DNA of 64,000 nt from Microbacterium sp. MM2322 (GTDB lineage Bacteria; Actinomycetota; Actinomycetes; Actinomycetales; Microbacteriaceae). Positions 23,430-33,062 of the stretch are shown in pieces. The DNA is taken from NCBI RefSeq assembly GCF_964186585.1, contig NZ_OZ075067.1, positions 2,170,001-2,234,000 on the forward strand, read 5' to 3'. Numbering within the stretch: position 1 is the stretch's first letter; each line of letters begins with the position of its first letter. Position numbers and translations under genes: made by a program. The notes under the pieces are model-generated. The model made no database searches. It saw only the letters and a list, made by a program, of their open reading frames with translations, and was not told where the DNA came from.

Positions 23430-24310
23430 TGCGGCGACAGCGGTGGGCGACGCGACTGTGGGCCTCTGGCACAGGCCGGTTCGGGCTCCTCGTGGTCCTC
23501 GTCATCGTCCTCGTGGCCGTCGTCTCGCTGTTCTGGACCCCGCTCGACCCGCAGCGCGTCGACATCGCGAACCGCTGGTCGGCGCCGGGTGCCGCGCACC
23601 TCCTGGGCACGGACGGATCGGGCCGCGACATCCTCAGCCTCCTCATGGCAGGCTCGCGCACGACCGTGTTCGTGGCGGTCGGAGCCGGCGTCATCGCGAC
23701 CGTCATCGGCCTTGTGCTCGCCGCCCTCGGGGCGCTGACCCCGCGGCCCGTACGCGAGAGCGTGACGGTGATCGTCGACATCCTGATCGCCTTCCCCGTC
23801 CTCCTCATCGCGATGATGGTCTCGGCGGTGTGGGGCGGGTCGCTCCTGGTCGTCATCGTGTCGGTCGGCATCGGCTTCGGCGTCAACATCGCCCGGGTCA
23901 CCCGTCCCGAGCTTCGCCGAGTCCTCCGCAGCGATTTCGTCCTCGCGGGCCGTGCGTCGGGGCTCACGCCCTGGCAGAACCTGTGGCGACACCTCCTGCC
24001 GAACGTCGCGCCCGTCTTCATCGTGCAGCTCTCGTGGGGAATGGCGGTCGCGGTCCTCGCCGAGGCGGGGCTCTCGTACCTCGGCTTCGGAGCGCCCCTG
24101 ACCGAGCCGTCGTGGGGACTCCTGCTGGCCGACCTGCAGCGGTACATCAGCGTTCACCCGCTCTCGGTGGTGTGGCCGGGACTCGCGATCACCCTCACCG
24201 TCCTCGGTTTCAACCTCCTCGGCGACGCCGTGCGGGACGCAACCGATCCCACCCTCTCGCGCGGTTCCGCGGGGCACGCGGCCGAGCCTCCCGCGGCGGT
24301 GACGGCATGA
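23429..24310 (+). CDS. ABC transporter permease (DppC type)
   Basis: A 293-residue permease. After the first helix come PGAAHLLGTDGSGRDILSLL, the hallmark of DppC/OppC/NikC proteins, and an EAA loop (LRSDFVLAGRASGLTPWQNL). It pairs with the DppB-type permease as a heterodimeric channel. It is coupled to both neighbours: TGATG upstream and ATGA downstream. Confidence 0.93.
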   Translation: MRRQRWATRLWASGTGRFGLLVVLVIVLVAVVSLFWTPLDPQRVDIANRWSAPGAAHLLGTDGSGRDILSLLMAGSRTTVFVAVGAGVIATVIGLVLAALGALTPRPVRESVTVIVDILIAFPVLLIAMMVSAVWGGSLLVVIVSVGIGFGVNIARVTRPELRRVLRSDFVLAGRASGLTPWQNLWRHLLPNVAPVFIVQLSWGMAVAVLAEAGLSYLGFGAPLTEPSWGLLLADLQRYISVHPLSVVWPGLAITLTVLGFNLLGDAVRDATDPTLSRGSAGHAAEPPAAVTA

Positions 24311-25098
24311 CTCTCTCCGTGGCGGGACTCACCATCGACCTCGGCGGCCGCCGCGTCGTCGACGGCATCGACCTCGAGGTCGGTGACGGCGCACGCGTCG
24401 GACTCATCGGCGAGTCGGGCTCCGGCAAGTCGCTGACCGCGCTCGCGATCCTCGGACTCCTCCCGGAGGGCGCGGAAGTCGGTGGCAGCATCCGGTGGAA
24501 CGGTCAGGAGCTGATCGGGATGCGGGACCGCGACCTCGCGCGCCTCCGCGGCGACGAGATCGGCATGGTGTTCCAGGAGCCGCAGACGGCGCTCAACCCC
24601 ATCCGAACGGTGGGCCGTCAGATCGCCGAATCGATCCGCATCCACCAGCGCGGCGTCTCCCGCGCCGAGGCGTGGGAGCGGGCCGTCGACGAGGCGCGGC
24701 GCGTCAGGCTGCCCGACCCGGAGCGGATCGTCCGCCGCTACCCGCACCAGCTCTCCGGCGGGCAGCGTCAGCGCGTCGCGATCGCGATGGCCCTCGCCTG
24801 TCGACCGCGCCTGCTCATCGCGGACGAACCGACGACGGCCCTCGACGTCACGATCCAGGCCGAGATCCTCGACCTCCTCCACCACCTCGTCGACGAAGAC
24901 GGCATGTCGCTCGCGTTCATCACCCACGACCTCGCGGTGCTGTCGCAGATCGCGACCGATGCGGTCGTCCTCGAGTCGGGTCGGGTCGTCGAGGCCGGGT
25001 CGCTCCGGACCCTCCTCCGCTCCCCCGCCTCGCCTGTCACGCAGGCGCTCCTCCGCGACGCGACCGCGACGCTCTGGCGACCGGGGGGCCGCGCATGA
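24307..25098 (+). CDS. ABC transporter ATP-binding protein (DppD type)
   Basis: A 263-residue ATPase. Walker A is [12 protein letters not shown], the Q-loop is [17 protein letters not shown], the signature is [15 protein letters not shown], Walker B is [13 protein letters not shown], and the H-loop is FITHDLAVL. The EPQTALNP segment is typical of DppD/OppD. It probably forms a heterodimer with the next gene. The C-terminal cysteine motif of longer DppD proteins is absent. Confidence 0.94.
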   Translation: MTLSVAGLTIDLGGRRVVDGIDLEVGDGARVGLIGESGSGKSLTALAILGLLPEGAEVGGSIRWNGQELIGMRDRDLARLRGDEIGMVFQEPQTALNPIRTVGRQIAESIRIHQRGVSRAEAWERAVDEARRVRLPDPERIVRRYPHQLSGGQRQRVAIAMALACRPRLLIADEPTTALDVTIQAEILDLLHHLVDEDGMSLAFITHDLAVLSQIATDAVVLESGRVVEAGSLRTLLRSPASPVTQALLRDATATLWRPGGRA

Positions 25099-25892
25099 GC
25101 GAGCTGATGCAGGCCCGCGGCCTGACGCGCAGATACCGGATGCCGCGGTCGCGCCCCTTCGAGGCGGCCCGGTGGACGACGGCGCTCGACGATGTCGATA
25201 TCGATGTCCGGGCGGGAAGTGCGCTCGGTGTCATCGGCGAGTCCGGCTCGGGGAAGTCGACGCTCGTGCGGCTCCTGCTCGGCCTCGACGTGCCGAGCGC
25301 GGGTACCGTCGAGTTCGACGGCCGGCGTGTGGACGGCGGCGCGTCGGCGCGCTCGCTCCACTGGCTTCGCCGGCGCACCGGCATCGTCTTCCAAGACCCG
25401 TACGGGTCGCTCGACCCGCGCATGAGTGTGGGACGGATCGTCGCCGAACCCCTGTCGGCGCTCGCGATCCCCGGCGACCACCGGGCACGCGTCCGGGAGG
25501 TGCTCGACGACGTGGGGCTGCCTGCTGACGCCGCCGAACGGTTCCCCCACGAATTCTCCGGCGGGCAGCGTCAGCGGATCGCCCTCGCCCGCGCCCTCGT
25601 CCACCGTCCCGACGTCCTCGTCGGCGACGAGCCGCTGTCGGCGCTCGATGTGACCGTCCGGGCGCAGATCCTCGACCTGATCCGCGAGCTCCGCCGGCGC
25701 GACGGCCTCACTCTCGTGATGGTCTCCCACGACATCGGCGTGGTGCAGAACCTCTGCGACGACGTCGTCGTGATGACCGAGGGCCGTGTCGTCGAGGAGG
25801 GGCCGACCGAGAAGGTGCTCCTCGAGCCGCAGGTCGCGTACACCCGGCGCCTGCTCGCCTCGATCCCCGTGATCGACCCGCGGGATCGGTGA
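25095..25892 (+). CDS. ABC transporter ATP-binding protein (DppF type)
   Basis: A 265-residue ATPase and the last gene of the operon. Walker A is [16 protein letters not shown], the Q-loop is [17 protein letters not shown] (the DPYGSLDPR string marks DppF/OppF), the signature is [15 protein letters not shown], Walker B is [13 protein letters not shown], and the H-loop is MVSHDIGVV. The start overlaps the previous stop by ATGA. Confidence 0.94.
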   Translation: MSELMQARGLTRRYRMPRSRPFEAARWTTALDDVDIDVRAGSALGVIGESGSGKSTLVRLLLGLDVPSAGTVEFDGRRVDGGASARSLHWLRRRTGIVFQDPYGSLDPRMSVGRIVAEPLSALAIPGDHRARVREVLDDVGLPADAAERFPHEFSGGQRQRIALARALVHRPDVLVGDEPLSALDVTVRAQILDLIRELRRRDGLTLVMVSHDIGVVQNLCDDVVVMTEGRVVEEGPTEKVLLEPQVAYTRRLLASIPVIDPRDR

Positions 25893-25933
25893 TCGGCCGT
25901 CACGCTGTCGGCGGCGGGGACTACCGTGGCGGC

Positions 25934-26992
25934 ATGCACGCCATCGTCCCGCCGTATCTGCTCGCCCGTCTCGCGGCCGCCCCGGCCGAACGATTCCCGC
26001 ACGCCGCCGCCGCCGCACGCGCGACCCTCGCGGTACCGCGTGCGTACGCGCCGATGCGCGCACACATCGACCTGTCGGTCGACGGCGATGCCCTCGTCGT
26101 GTCGGCGGCGCCCGATCCCGACCGGCTGATCTCCGACGCCGAGAACCGCGAAGAACTGCCCGGCACGCCCGCACGAGCCGAGGGCGCCGAGCCCACCGGC
26201 GACGCGGCCGTCGACGAGGCCTACGACGGTCTCGGCGCGACCTTCGCGTTCCTCTGGGACGCGTTCGAACGGGTCGGGCTCGACGGCGCGAGCGGGTCTC
26301 TCGCGGCGACGGTCCACTACGGCCGCGCGTACGACAACGCGTTCTGGGACGGCGAGCGCATGGTGTTCGGTGACGGCGACGGCGAGGTGTTCGCCGGCTT
26401 CACCCGTTCCCTCAGCGTCATCGCGCACGAGCTCGGCCACGGCGTCATCGAGTCCGCGGGAGGCCTCGACTACTCCGGTCAGTCTGGCGCGCTCAACGAA
26501 TCGATCGCCGACGTGTTCGGCGCCCTCACCGACCAGCATCACCAGGGTCAGACGGCGGATGCCGCGACCTGGCTCGTCGGCGCGGAGATCTTCACCGACG
26601 CGGTCACCGGGTCGGCGCTCCGCTCGCTCGCCGCCCCGGGTACCGCCTACGACGACGACGTGCTCGGCAAAGATCCGCAGCCCTCGCACATGCGGGACTT
26701 CGTGGAGACGTCGGGCGACAACGGCGGCGTCCACATCAACTCCGGCATCCCGAACAAGGCGTTCCACCTCGTCGCGACCGTCCTCGGCGGCTACGCCTGG
26801 GAGCGCGCGGGCCGCATCTGGTACCTCACCCTCATCTCGGGCGCCCTCTCCCCCTCCGCCACCTTCGCCCAGTTCGCGGCGGCCACTGCCGACACCGCGG
26901 CGCGGGAGTACGGTGAAGACTCTGAGGAGGCCGTCGCTGTCCGCACCGCGTGGGCGAGCGTCGGAGTCGTGGAGGATGCCGCAGCCCGTTGA
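25934..26992 (+). CDS. M4 family metalloprotease, protealysin-like
   Basis: A 352-residue thermolysin-family zinc protease. The zinc site is HELGH at residues 165-169, the third ligand is Glu189 in [12 protein letters not shown], and the catalytic His lies near 267 in [14 protein letters not shown]. It has no Sec signal peptide and no long FTP/PepSY propeptide. Instead the short N-terminus contains [11 protein letters not shown], like the compact propeptide of protealysin-type enzymes. It is therefore likely made as a short pro-enzyme acting inside the cell or exported by another route. The inhibitor-like gene overlaps its 3' end. Confidence 0.92.
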   Translation: MHAIVPPYLLARLAAAPAERFPHAAAAARATLAVPRAYAPMRAHIDLSVDGDALVVSAAPDPDRLISDAENREELPGTPARAEGAEPTGDAAVDEAYDGLGATFAFLWDAFERVGLDGASGSLAATVHYGRAYDNAFWDGERMVFGDGDGEVFAGFTRSLSVIAHELGHGVIESAGGLDYSGQSGALNESIADVFGALTDQHHQGQTADAATWLVGAEIFTDAVTGSALRSLAAPGTAYDDDVLGKDPQPSHMRDFVETSGDNGGVHINSGIPNKAFHLVATVLGGYAWERAGRIWYLTLISGALSPSATFAQFAAATADTAAREYGEDSEEAVAVRTAWASVGVVEDAAAR

Positions 26993-27308
26993 CCCGCTGA
27001 CGATCGTCGTCGTCCGCACCGGTGGATTCGCCGGACTCCGCCGCGCCTGGCGCGTCGAGGTCGAGGGACCCGAGGTCGACGCGTGGGCGCCGCTCGTCGA
27101 TGCGTGCCCGTGGGCGGGACCCGCGGCATCCGCCGCCGGCGCCGACCGCTTCTCGTGGGAGGTCGCAGCCGTGCGCGGCCGGGATGATCGCCGGGCCGTT
27201 CTCGCCGAGGGCGACGCCGCAGGCCCATGGCGCGAACTCATCGAGAAGGTGCAGACCGACGGAACCGTCGTCGCGCCTCGGGATCTCAGCGAGAGCGGAT
27301 GCGGGTGA
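26976..27308 (+). CDS. Emfourin-like protease inhibitor
   Basis: A 110-residue protein starting 16 bases before the protease stop codon in another frame. It reads LTIVVVRTGGFAGLRRAWRV, then a central WAPLVDACPW, then FSWEVAAVRG. This matches the emfourin (M4in) family, whose members sit beside protealysin-like M4 proteases and inhibit them tightly. The pairing here is the main evidence. The ATG at 26976 has GGAG about 10 bases upstream. The last 23 bases overlap the convergent GNAT gene. Confidence 0.85.
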   Translation: MPQPVDPLTIVVVRTGGFAGLRRAWRVEVEGPEVDAWAPLVDACPWAGPAASAAGADRFSWEVAAVRGRDDRRAVLAEGDAAGPWRELIEKVQTDGTVVAPRDLSESGCG

Positions 27309-27909
27309 GCAGCGACTCCTTCTTCTTCGGGTTCAGGTGCTTCTGCAGGTAGATGGTGCCGAGCGGCCGCCCGAACTTGTAGCCGACCTTGCCCATGCGG
27401 CCGACCTCGACGAACCCGAGCCGCTCGTGGAGCGCGAGGGACGCTTCGGCTCCCTTGTCGCTCACGACGGCGACCATCTCGCGGATGCCCTTCTCCTCGC
27501 ACGCCGCGATGAGACCCTCCAGCAGCGCGCGTCCGAGTCCTTTCCCGGTTGCCGCCTGGCCGAGGTAGATCGAGTTCTCGACCGTGTATCGGAACCCGCT
27601 CTTGCCGGTCCACGGCGAGACGAGCCCGTAGCCGAGGATCTGCCCTCGGGGCGAGACGGCGACGAGGAACGGGAGATCGAGCTTCGCCAGGTAGTCGAAC
27701 TTCTCGACCCACTGCTTGTGCGTCCACCGCTTCTCGTCGAAGGTCACCACCGAGTTCGCGACGTAGTGGTTGTAGATCTCCCGCACGTCGGGCATGTCCG
27801 TCCGGACGGCGGGGCGCAGCTCGAACGAGAACTCGGGCTCGGGCTCGGGACGACGGCGGAGGTGACGGGGAAGGCGGCGACGGTCTCGCTCGTACTCGTC
27901 CTCCAGCAT
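27286..27909 (-). CDS. GNAT N-acetyltransferase (phosphinothricin acetyltransferase-like)
   Basis: A 207-residue GNAT enzyme. The core from about residue 28 reads FELRPAVRTDMPDVREIYNHYV, close to the Pat/Bar family opening. It continues with YTVENSIYLGQAATGKGLGRALLEGLI, the acetyl-CoA binding loop, and ends LGFVEVGRMGKVGYKFGRPL. The first 27 residues are unusually Arg-rich (ERDRRRLPRHLRRRPEPEPE). Family members acetylate phosphinothricin, methionine sulfone or related amino acids; the substrate here is unproven. Confidence 0.87.
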   Translation of the reverse strand: MLEDEYERDRRRLPRHLRRRPEPEPEFSFELRPAVRTDMPDVREIYNHYVANSVVTFDEKRWTHKQWVEKFDYLAKLDLPFLVAVSPRGQILGYGLVSPWTGKSGFRYTVENSIYLGQAATGKGLGRALLEGLIAACEEKGIREMVAVVSDKGAEASLALHERLGFVEVGRMGKVGYKFGRPLGTIYLQKHLNPKKKESLLTRIRSR

Positions 27910-27925
27910 GCCGCCAGCATACGGC

Positions 27926-28612
27926 TCAGTCGGGCAGTCGCCAGTCGATCGAGGAGGAACCCTGCGCCTCGAGGAGCGCGTTGACCTGAGAGAACGGACG
28001 CGAGCCGAAGAAGCCACGCCGCGCCGAGAGCGGGGACGGATGCGCCGACTCGACCCGCGGGGTGTCGCCGAGCATCGGCGCGAGGCCCGCGGCATCCTTT
28101 CCCCACAGCACGGCGACGAGCGGTTCCGACCGCGCGACGAGGGTTGCGATGGCGTGCCCGGTGACGCGCTCCCAGCCCCAGCCCCGGTGGGATCCGGCCT
28201 CGCCCGGGGCGACGGTCAGCACGCGGTTGAGGAGCATGACGCCCTGCTCCGTCCACGCGGAGAGGTCGCCGTGAGCGGCGGGCGGGATGCCGAGATCGGC
28301 GGACAGCTCCGCGTAGATGTTCCCGAGGCTCCGCGGCAGCGGCCGGACGTGCCTGTCGACGGCGAACGAGAGCCCGATCGGATGACCGGGAGTCGGATAC
28401 GGGTCCTGGCCGACGATCAGCACGCGTACCTGCGACAGCGGCTGGGAGAAGGCGCGGAGGACGTGCTCGCCCGTGGGCAGATAGCCGCGCTCATCGGCCC
28501 GCAGCCGGTCACCGAGAGCGGCGATGTCCGGGCCGACCGGCACCAGCGCCTCAGCCCACTCCGGGTGGATCAGACCGTCCGCGGCGAGCGCATCGAGCGA
28601 GCGTCCGCTCAT
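27926..28612 (-). CDS. ung: Uracil-DNA glycosylase, family 1
   Basis: A 228-residue base-excision repair enzyme that removes uracil from DNA. The catalytic water-activating motif is [16 protein letters not shown] and the DNA-intercalating motif is [18 protein letters not shown], both fully conserved. The length fits the family. The ATG at 28612 overlaps the stop of the upstream phosphoribosyltransferase gene (ATGA), so the two are coupled. Confidence 0.97.
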   Translation of the reverse strand: MSGRSLDALAADGLIHPEWAEALVPVGPDIAALGDRLRADERGYLPTGEHVLRAFSQPLSQVRVLIVGQDPYPTPGHPIGLSFAVDRHVRPLPRSLGNIYAELSADLGIPPAAHGDLSAWTEQGVMLLNRVLTVAPGEAGSHRGWGWERVTGHAIATLVARSEPLVAVLWGKDAAGLAPMLGDTPRVESAHPSPLSARRGFFGSRPFSQVNALLEAQGSSSIDWRLPD

Positions 28613-29127
28613 GCCCCGGCGGGAAGGCCCGCGTCCTCCTGGACGACGGTCCCGCGGAACGACCAGGGGAAGTCGATCCACCGGTCGGTCTCGCGCCACG
28701 AGTAATCCGGCAGCGCGATGGAGCCGGGCTTCGTGTAGATGCACACGGAGCGGACGTCCGCACCGGCATCCCGCAGCAGCTGAACGGCCAGCGCGAGGGT
28801 GCGTCCACTGTCGGCGACGTCGTCCACCAGGAGCACGCGCTTGCCGGGCAGCGCGCTCAGATCGAGGTCGGGAGGAAGGATCTCGGGGGCATCGAGGACG
28901 GTACCGATGCCGGTGTAGAACTCGACGTTCAGCGCGCCGCAGCTCTTGACCCCGAGCCCGTAGGCGATGGCTCCCGCGGGGAGCAGCCCGCCGCGGGCGA
29001 TCGCGACGACGATGTCGGGTGCGAACCCGTCCGCCACGATGTCTCGCGCCAGCTCTCGGGTCGCCCCGCCGAAATCGTCCCAGCTCAGCGTTTCGCGTTC
29101 GGCGGCCACCGGCATCCCCTCGTCCAT
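28609..29127 (-). CDS. Phosphoribosyltransferase (purine PRTase-like)
   Basis: A 172-residue type I phosphoribosyltransferase. The PRPP-binding loop is [18 protein letters not shown] with the two acidic residues. [22 protein letters not shown] is the preceding PPi-loop region. Such compact actinobacterial proteins are usually annotated as Gpt/Hpt-like; the base specificity is not certain. A second in-frame ATG lies at 29115. Its coupling with ung suggests joint expression in nucleotide metabolism and repair. Confidence 0.88.
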   Translation of the reverse strand: MDEGMPVAAERETLSWDDFGGATRELARDIVADGFAPDIVVAIARGGLLPAGAIAYGLGVKSCGALNVEFYTGIGTVLDAPEILPPDLDLSALPGKRVLLVDDVADSGRTLALAVQLLRDAGADVRSVCIYTKPGSIALPDYSWRETDRWIDFPWSFRGTVVQEDAGLPAGA

Positions 29128-29185
29128 GGATTCTCAGAATACGGCGTGCGAGGCGAACGCCCGACGCAGCGCTAGGCTCGCGCTC

Positions 29186-30673
29186 GTGACCGGGATTCCG
29201 CCCTCCTCCGCCCTGCCCTCGTCGACTCTGCGTTCTTCCGCACTGGGTATCACGGCGGGCCTCATCGGATGGTTCATCGTCGTCGAGATCGTCAGCGGCA
29301 TCCTGCAGGGGTTCTACGTGCCCCTGTTCAGTGACATCGTCATCGAGCTCGGCATCCGCGACGCCGACGTCAACTGGTTCGAGGCCGGTCAGCTGCTGCT
29401 GAGCGCACTGGTGGTGCCGATCCTCGCGAAGCTCGGCGACATGTTCGGCCACAAGCGGATCCTGCTGGTCGCCGCGATCCTCACGGCCCTCGCCTCGTGG
29501 GGGCTGGTCTTCGCCGACTCGTTCTGGACGTTCCTGCTGTTCTGGTCGCTGCAGGGGTTCTACGTCGTCTGGCTGCCGCTGGAGGTGGCGCTCATCTTCG
29601 AACGCGGCCGGGAGCAGAACCGCGGCGTCTCGCTCACCCGCCGCGCGGCGGGCCTTCTCGTCGTCGGGCTCGAGGCCGGGGCGATCATCGGCGCGCTCGC
29701 AGCCGGACGGATCTACGCCGCGACCGGCGATCTCGGCCTCACCCTCATGGTGCCCGCCATCGCCGTCTCGCTCGTCGCGATCGTCATCTGGCTGTGGGTG
29801 CCCGAGTCGACGCCGAGCGGCGAGCGCCGCCTCGACACGGGGGGCGTCGTCCTCCTCGCCTGGGGATTGCTGCTCGTCACGGGCGCTCTCGCGTGGATGC
29901 GGCTCATCGGCGAGCTCGGCCTCGGCGCGGGCACGTGGGCCGGGGTCGCGGCGCTCTTCGTGCTCGGGGTGGGAGTCCTCGTCTGGTTCGTCTTCCACGA
30001 GCTGGGCCACCGGCATCCCGTCGTCGACATGCGCGTGCTCGCCCGGCCCGACATGTGGCCCGTGCAGGCAACGGCATTCCTCATCGGGATCAGCCTGCTG
30101 GGAGCGCAGGGACCGCTGTCGACCTACGCCGGGACCGACTCGTCGCTCGGCTACGGGCTCGGCCTCGACGCGACCGAGCGCTCGTACGTCATCGGGCTCT
30201 ACCTCGTGTCGCTCATCGTGGGCGCGGTCCTCTTCGCCGTGACCTCGAGGCGCATCAGTCCGCGGCTCGCGCTGATCGGTGCCGCCGTGCTCGTGGGCGT
30301 CGGGTACGCGCTGTTCCTGCCGTTCCACGTCGAGGTCTGGCAGGTGCTGCTGAACCTGTCCATCGCCGGCATCGGATGCGGCGCCCTCGTGGGGGCCATG
30401 CCGGCTGCTGCCGCGGCGGCGGCACCGTTCGGAAAGACGGGCGAGGCCTCGGGCCTGACGAACACGACCAAGACGATCGGCGGGGCGTTCTCGTCCGCCG
30501 TGTTCGGCGTGGTCCTGGCAGCCGGTGCGGGCACGGTCGCCGCGCAGACGGCGAGCTCGCTCGGCGGCTACCTCACGGTGTGGGCGATCTGCGCCGCCGG
30601 TGGCTTCCTCGCAGCGCTCCTGCTGCTCCTCGTCCCCAAGGTCGCGTTCGCCGACGCCCCACCCGCCGGGTGA
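29186..30673 (+). CDS. MFS transporter
   Basis: A 495-residue major facilitator with 12-14 predicted helices. The conserved loop motif A appears as [20 protein letters not shown] second-half [22 protein letters not shown] segment matches the DHA2-like drug:H+ antiporter group. The GTG at 29186 is the most likely start; the frame upstream overlaps the divergent PRTase gene. The substrate is unknown. Confidence 0.9.
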   Translation: MTGIPPSSALPSSTLRSSALGITAGLIGWFIVVEIVSGILQGFYVPLFSDIVIELGIRDADVNWFEAGQLLLSALVVPILAKLGDMFGHKRILLVAAILTALASWGLVFADSFWTFLLFWSLQGFYVVWLPLEVALIFERGREQNRGVSLTRRAAGLLVVGLEAGAIIGALAAGRIYAATGDLGLTLMVPAIAVSLVAIVIWLWVPESTPSGERRLDTGGVVLLAWGLLLVTGALAWMRLIGELGLGAGTWAGVAALFVLGVGVLVWFVFHELGHRHPVVDMRVLARPDMWPVQATAFLIGISLLGAQGPLSTYAGTDSSLGYGLGLDATERSYVIGLYLVSLIVGAVLFAVTSRRISPRLALIGAAVLVGVGYALFLPFHVEVWQVLLNLSIAGIGCGALVGAMPAAAAAAAPFGKTGEASGLTNTTKTIGGAFSSAVFGVVLAAGAGTVAAQTASSLGGYLTVWAICAAGGFLAALLLLLVPKVAFADAPPAG

Positions 30674-30679
30674 GTCGGC

Positions 30680-31465
30680 TCAGCCCTCGACGGTGCGGGC
30701 CCGCAACGGGCCACGGGCGAGCAGGTGCTGCGCGGACTGCGCGACCGGGCGCATCGTGATGAGGTCCAGGTTGACGTGGCCGGGTGCGTTCAGCGCGTAG
30801 GCGATCACGTCCGCGACGTCGGCGGCCGTGAGGGGGTCCTCGACACCGTCGTAGATCTTCTCCGCCGCGGCCCGGTCGCCGCCGAGACGGTTGAGGGAGA
30901 ACTCGTCGGTCTGCACCATGCCGGGGGCGACCTCGACGACGCGGATCGGCTCCCCGTTCAGCTCGAGCCGAAGGGCGTGCACGAGCATCGCCTCCCCCGC
31001 CTTGGCGGCATTGTACCCGGCCCCGCCGGCATAGGCGGTCTGTGCGGCCGTCGAGGTGACGTACACGGTGTCGGCGTGCCCGTCGATGTCGGCAGCGCGT
31101 CGCAGCTGCGGGAGGAGGGCGGAGGTCAGCAGCTGCGCCGACAGCACGTTCGCCTCGAACATCCAGCGCCAGTCGGCGGGGTCGCCGTCCTCGACGCGCT
31201 GGGTACCCCGAGCACCGCCGGCGACGTGCACGAGGGCGTGCACCGGACCGGTGTCCTCGAGGTGCCCGGCGAGAGCTGCGACGTCGGCCTCGCTCGTGAG
31301 ATCGGCCGCGTACGAACGCGACCCGATCTCGGCATCCAGGGCCTCAAGGCGCGCGGCACGCCGGGCGACACCGACGACGTCCCAGTCCTTCGCCCGGAGT
31401 GCGCGGACGACCGCCTCGCCGATCCCCGAACTCGCCCCGGTCACCACTGCACGTCGATTAGCCAT
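30680..31465 (-). CDS. SDR family oxidoreductase
   Basis: A 261-residue classical short-chain dehydrogenase. The cofactor motif is VVTGASSGIGEAVV. The NAG-equivalent is HVAGGARG. The catalytic region has a TSTAAQTAY segment and the YNAAK form of YxxxK, followed by VAPGMVQTD. RRAARLEALDAE suggests NADP(H) preference. The ATG at 31465 begins MANRRAVV. It diverges from metY across 162 bases. The substrate is unknown. Confidence 0.91.
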   Translation of the reverse strand: MANRRAVVTGASSGIGEAVVRALRAKDWDVVGVARRAARLEALDAEIGSRSYAADLTSEADVAALAGHLEDTGPVHALVHVAGGARGTQRVEDGDPADWRWMFEANVLSAQLLTSALLPQLRRAADIDGHADTVYVTSTAAQTAYAGGAGYNAAKAGEAMLVHALRLELNGEPIRVVEVAPGMVQTDEFSLNRLGGDRAAAEKIYDGVEDPLTAADVADVIAYALNAPGHVNLDLITMRPVAQSAQHLLARGPLRARTVEG

Positions 31466-31565
31466 GCCGTCAACGCTAGCCACTCGGGGCAGCCCGCCGG
31501 GCCACGTCACGTTACGTCGCGTGTCCGTTCCGTTGTCCTCACGGGGCGGTGCTCGTAACGTCGGT

Positions 31566-31625
31566 GTCGGGCCTGCGGCATCCGTCGCATGAGGCCACCA
31601 CCCGACCACTGATGCAGGGAGCCTG
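31566..31625 (+). promoter_or_regulatory. Structured leader upstream of metY
   Basis: A compact fold lies just before metY. GTCGGG (31566-31571) pairs with CCCGAC (31601-31606). Inside it, CCT (31572-31574) pairs with AGG (31592-31594) and GCG (31575-31577) with CGC (31586-31588). A second small hairpin CAGG-GAG-CCTG (31615-31625) covers the ribosome binding site AGGGAG, 3 bases before the ATG. It does not match the SAM-I, SAM-II or SAM-IV consensus that I know. A regulatory role is inferred from position and pairing only. Confidence 0.35.
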
Positions 31626-31627
31626 TC

Positions 31628-32950
31628 ATGTCCGCACCCGAGAACTGGCGCTTCGAGACGAAGCAGATCCACACCGGCGCCGCCCCGGACCCGGTGACCA
31701 AGGCCCGTGCCACCCCGATCTACCAGACGACGTCCTACGTCTTCGACAACGCCGACCACGCCGCGAACCTCTTCGCCCTGGCCGAGTTCGGCAACATCTA
31801 CACGCGCATCCAGAACCCGACGCAGGATGTCCTCGAGCAGCGTCTCGCGGGCCTCGAGGGCGGCACGGGCGCGCTCGTGCTCTCGAGCGGCCAGGCCGCG
31901 TCGACCTTCGCGGTCCTGAACATCGCGCAGGCCGGCGACCACATCGTCTCGTCGAGCTCGATCTACGGCGGCACGTACAACCTCTTCAAGTACACGCTGG
32001 CCAAGCTCGGCATCGAGACGACGTTCGTCGAGAACCAGGACGACGCCGAGGAGTGGCGCCGCGCCGTCCGCCCCAACACGAAGCTCTTCTTCGCCGAGAC
32101 GATCGGCAACCCGCAGATCAACGTCCTCGACATCCGCACCGTTGCCGACGAGGCCCACGCCGCCGGCGTGCCCCTCATCGTCGACAACACGATCGCGACG
32201 CCCTACCTCATCCGTCCCTTCGAGCACGGTGCCGACATCGTCGTGCACTCGGTCACGAAGTTCCTCGGCGGCCACGGCACGACGATCGGCGGCGTCATCA
32301 TCGACGGCGGCACGTTCGCGTGGTCCGAGCACTCCGACCGCTTCCCCGGCCTGACGACGCCCGACGAGTCCTACCACGGTGCGGTCTACACGGATGCCGT
32401 GGGTGACGGCCTCGCGTACATCATCAAGGCGCGCGTCCAGCTGCTCCGCGACCTCGGCTCCGCCATCTCGCCGCAGAGCGCGTGGAACCTCATCCAGGGT
32501 GTCGAGACGCTGTCGCTGCGCATCGAGCGTCACGTGCAGAACGCGCAGGAGATCGCCGAGTGGCTCGAGAACCACTCCGACGTCGCCTCGGTGAACTACT
32601 CGGGGCTCCCGACCTCGCCCTGGTACGCCGCGGCCAACCGGTACGCACCCAAGGGCGTCGGCGCGGTCCTGTCGTTCGAGCTGAAGGGCGGCGTCTCGGC
32701 CGGACGCGAGTTCGTCAACTCGCTGAGCCTGTTCAGTCACCTCGCGAACATCGGTGACGTCCGCTCGCTCGTCATCCACCCGGCATCCACCACCCACTCG
32801 CAGCTGACCCCGGAGCAGCAGCTCACCTCGGGTGTCACGCCGGGTCTCGTCCGCCTCTCGGTGGGCCTCGAGAACATCGAGGATCTGAAGGCCGACCTCG
32901 AGCAGGCCCTCGCCGCTGCGCGCCGCCTCTCGGAGGCCGCCCGCGCCTGA
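31628..32950 (+). CDS. metY: O-acetylhomoserine sulfhydrylase
   Basis: A 440-residue PLP enzyme of the Cys/Met metabolism family that makes homocysteine from O-acetylhomoserine and sulfide. It opens [20 protein letters not shown]. The PLP lysine is Lys211 in [11 protein letters not shown], the cofactor Asp lies in [12 protein letters not shown], and the long FAETIGNP segment is typical of MetY rather than MetB/MetC. metX follows after a terminator, which places both genes in direct-sulfhydrylation methionine synthesis. Confidence 0.96.
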   Translation: MSAPENWRFETKQIHTGAAPDPVTKARATPIYQTTSYVFDNADHAANLFALAEFGNIYTRIQNPTQDVLEQRLAGLEGGTGALVLSSGQAASTFAVLNIAQAGDHIVSSSSIYGGTYNLFKYTLAKLGIETTFVENQDDAEEWRRAVRPNTKLFFAETIGNPQINVLDIRTVADEAHAAGVPLIVDNTIATPYLIRPFEHGADIVVHSVTKFLGGHGTTIGGVIIDGGTFAWSEHSDRFPGLTTPDESYHGAVYTDAVGDGLAYIIKARVQLLRDLGSAISPQSAWNLIQGVETLSLRIERHVQNAQEIAEWLENHSDVASVNYSGLPTSPWYAAANRYAPKGVGAVLSFELKGGVSAGREFVNSLSLFSHLANIGDVRSLVIHPASTTHSQLTPEQQLTSGVTPGLVRLSVGLENIEDLKADLEQALAAARRLSEAARA

Positions 32951-32970
32951 TTTCCCCTCCTCAGGAGACC

Positions 32971-33004
32971 GACACCCCGCCCGGCACTGCCGCGGCGGGG
33001 TGTC
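32971..33004 (+). terminator. Hairpin between metY and metX
   Basis: GACACCCCGCC and GGCGGGGTGTC form a perfect 11-bp stem starting 20 bases after the metY stop. The loop CGGCACTGCCGC-like region can add a small inner stem. It should at least attenuate transcription from metY into metX. Confidence 0.8.
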
Positions 33005-33062
33005 GTGCGTCCGGCACCGTAACACTGCGCTGAGCCTCCACCGAGCCCGGGAGAATGGACGC

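Noticed and set aside
31466..31627. Known SAM riboswitch (SAM-I, II or IV) before metY
   Set aside because: The conserved core sequences of these classes are missing; only unassigned pairing is seen.
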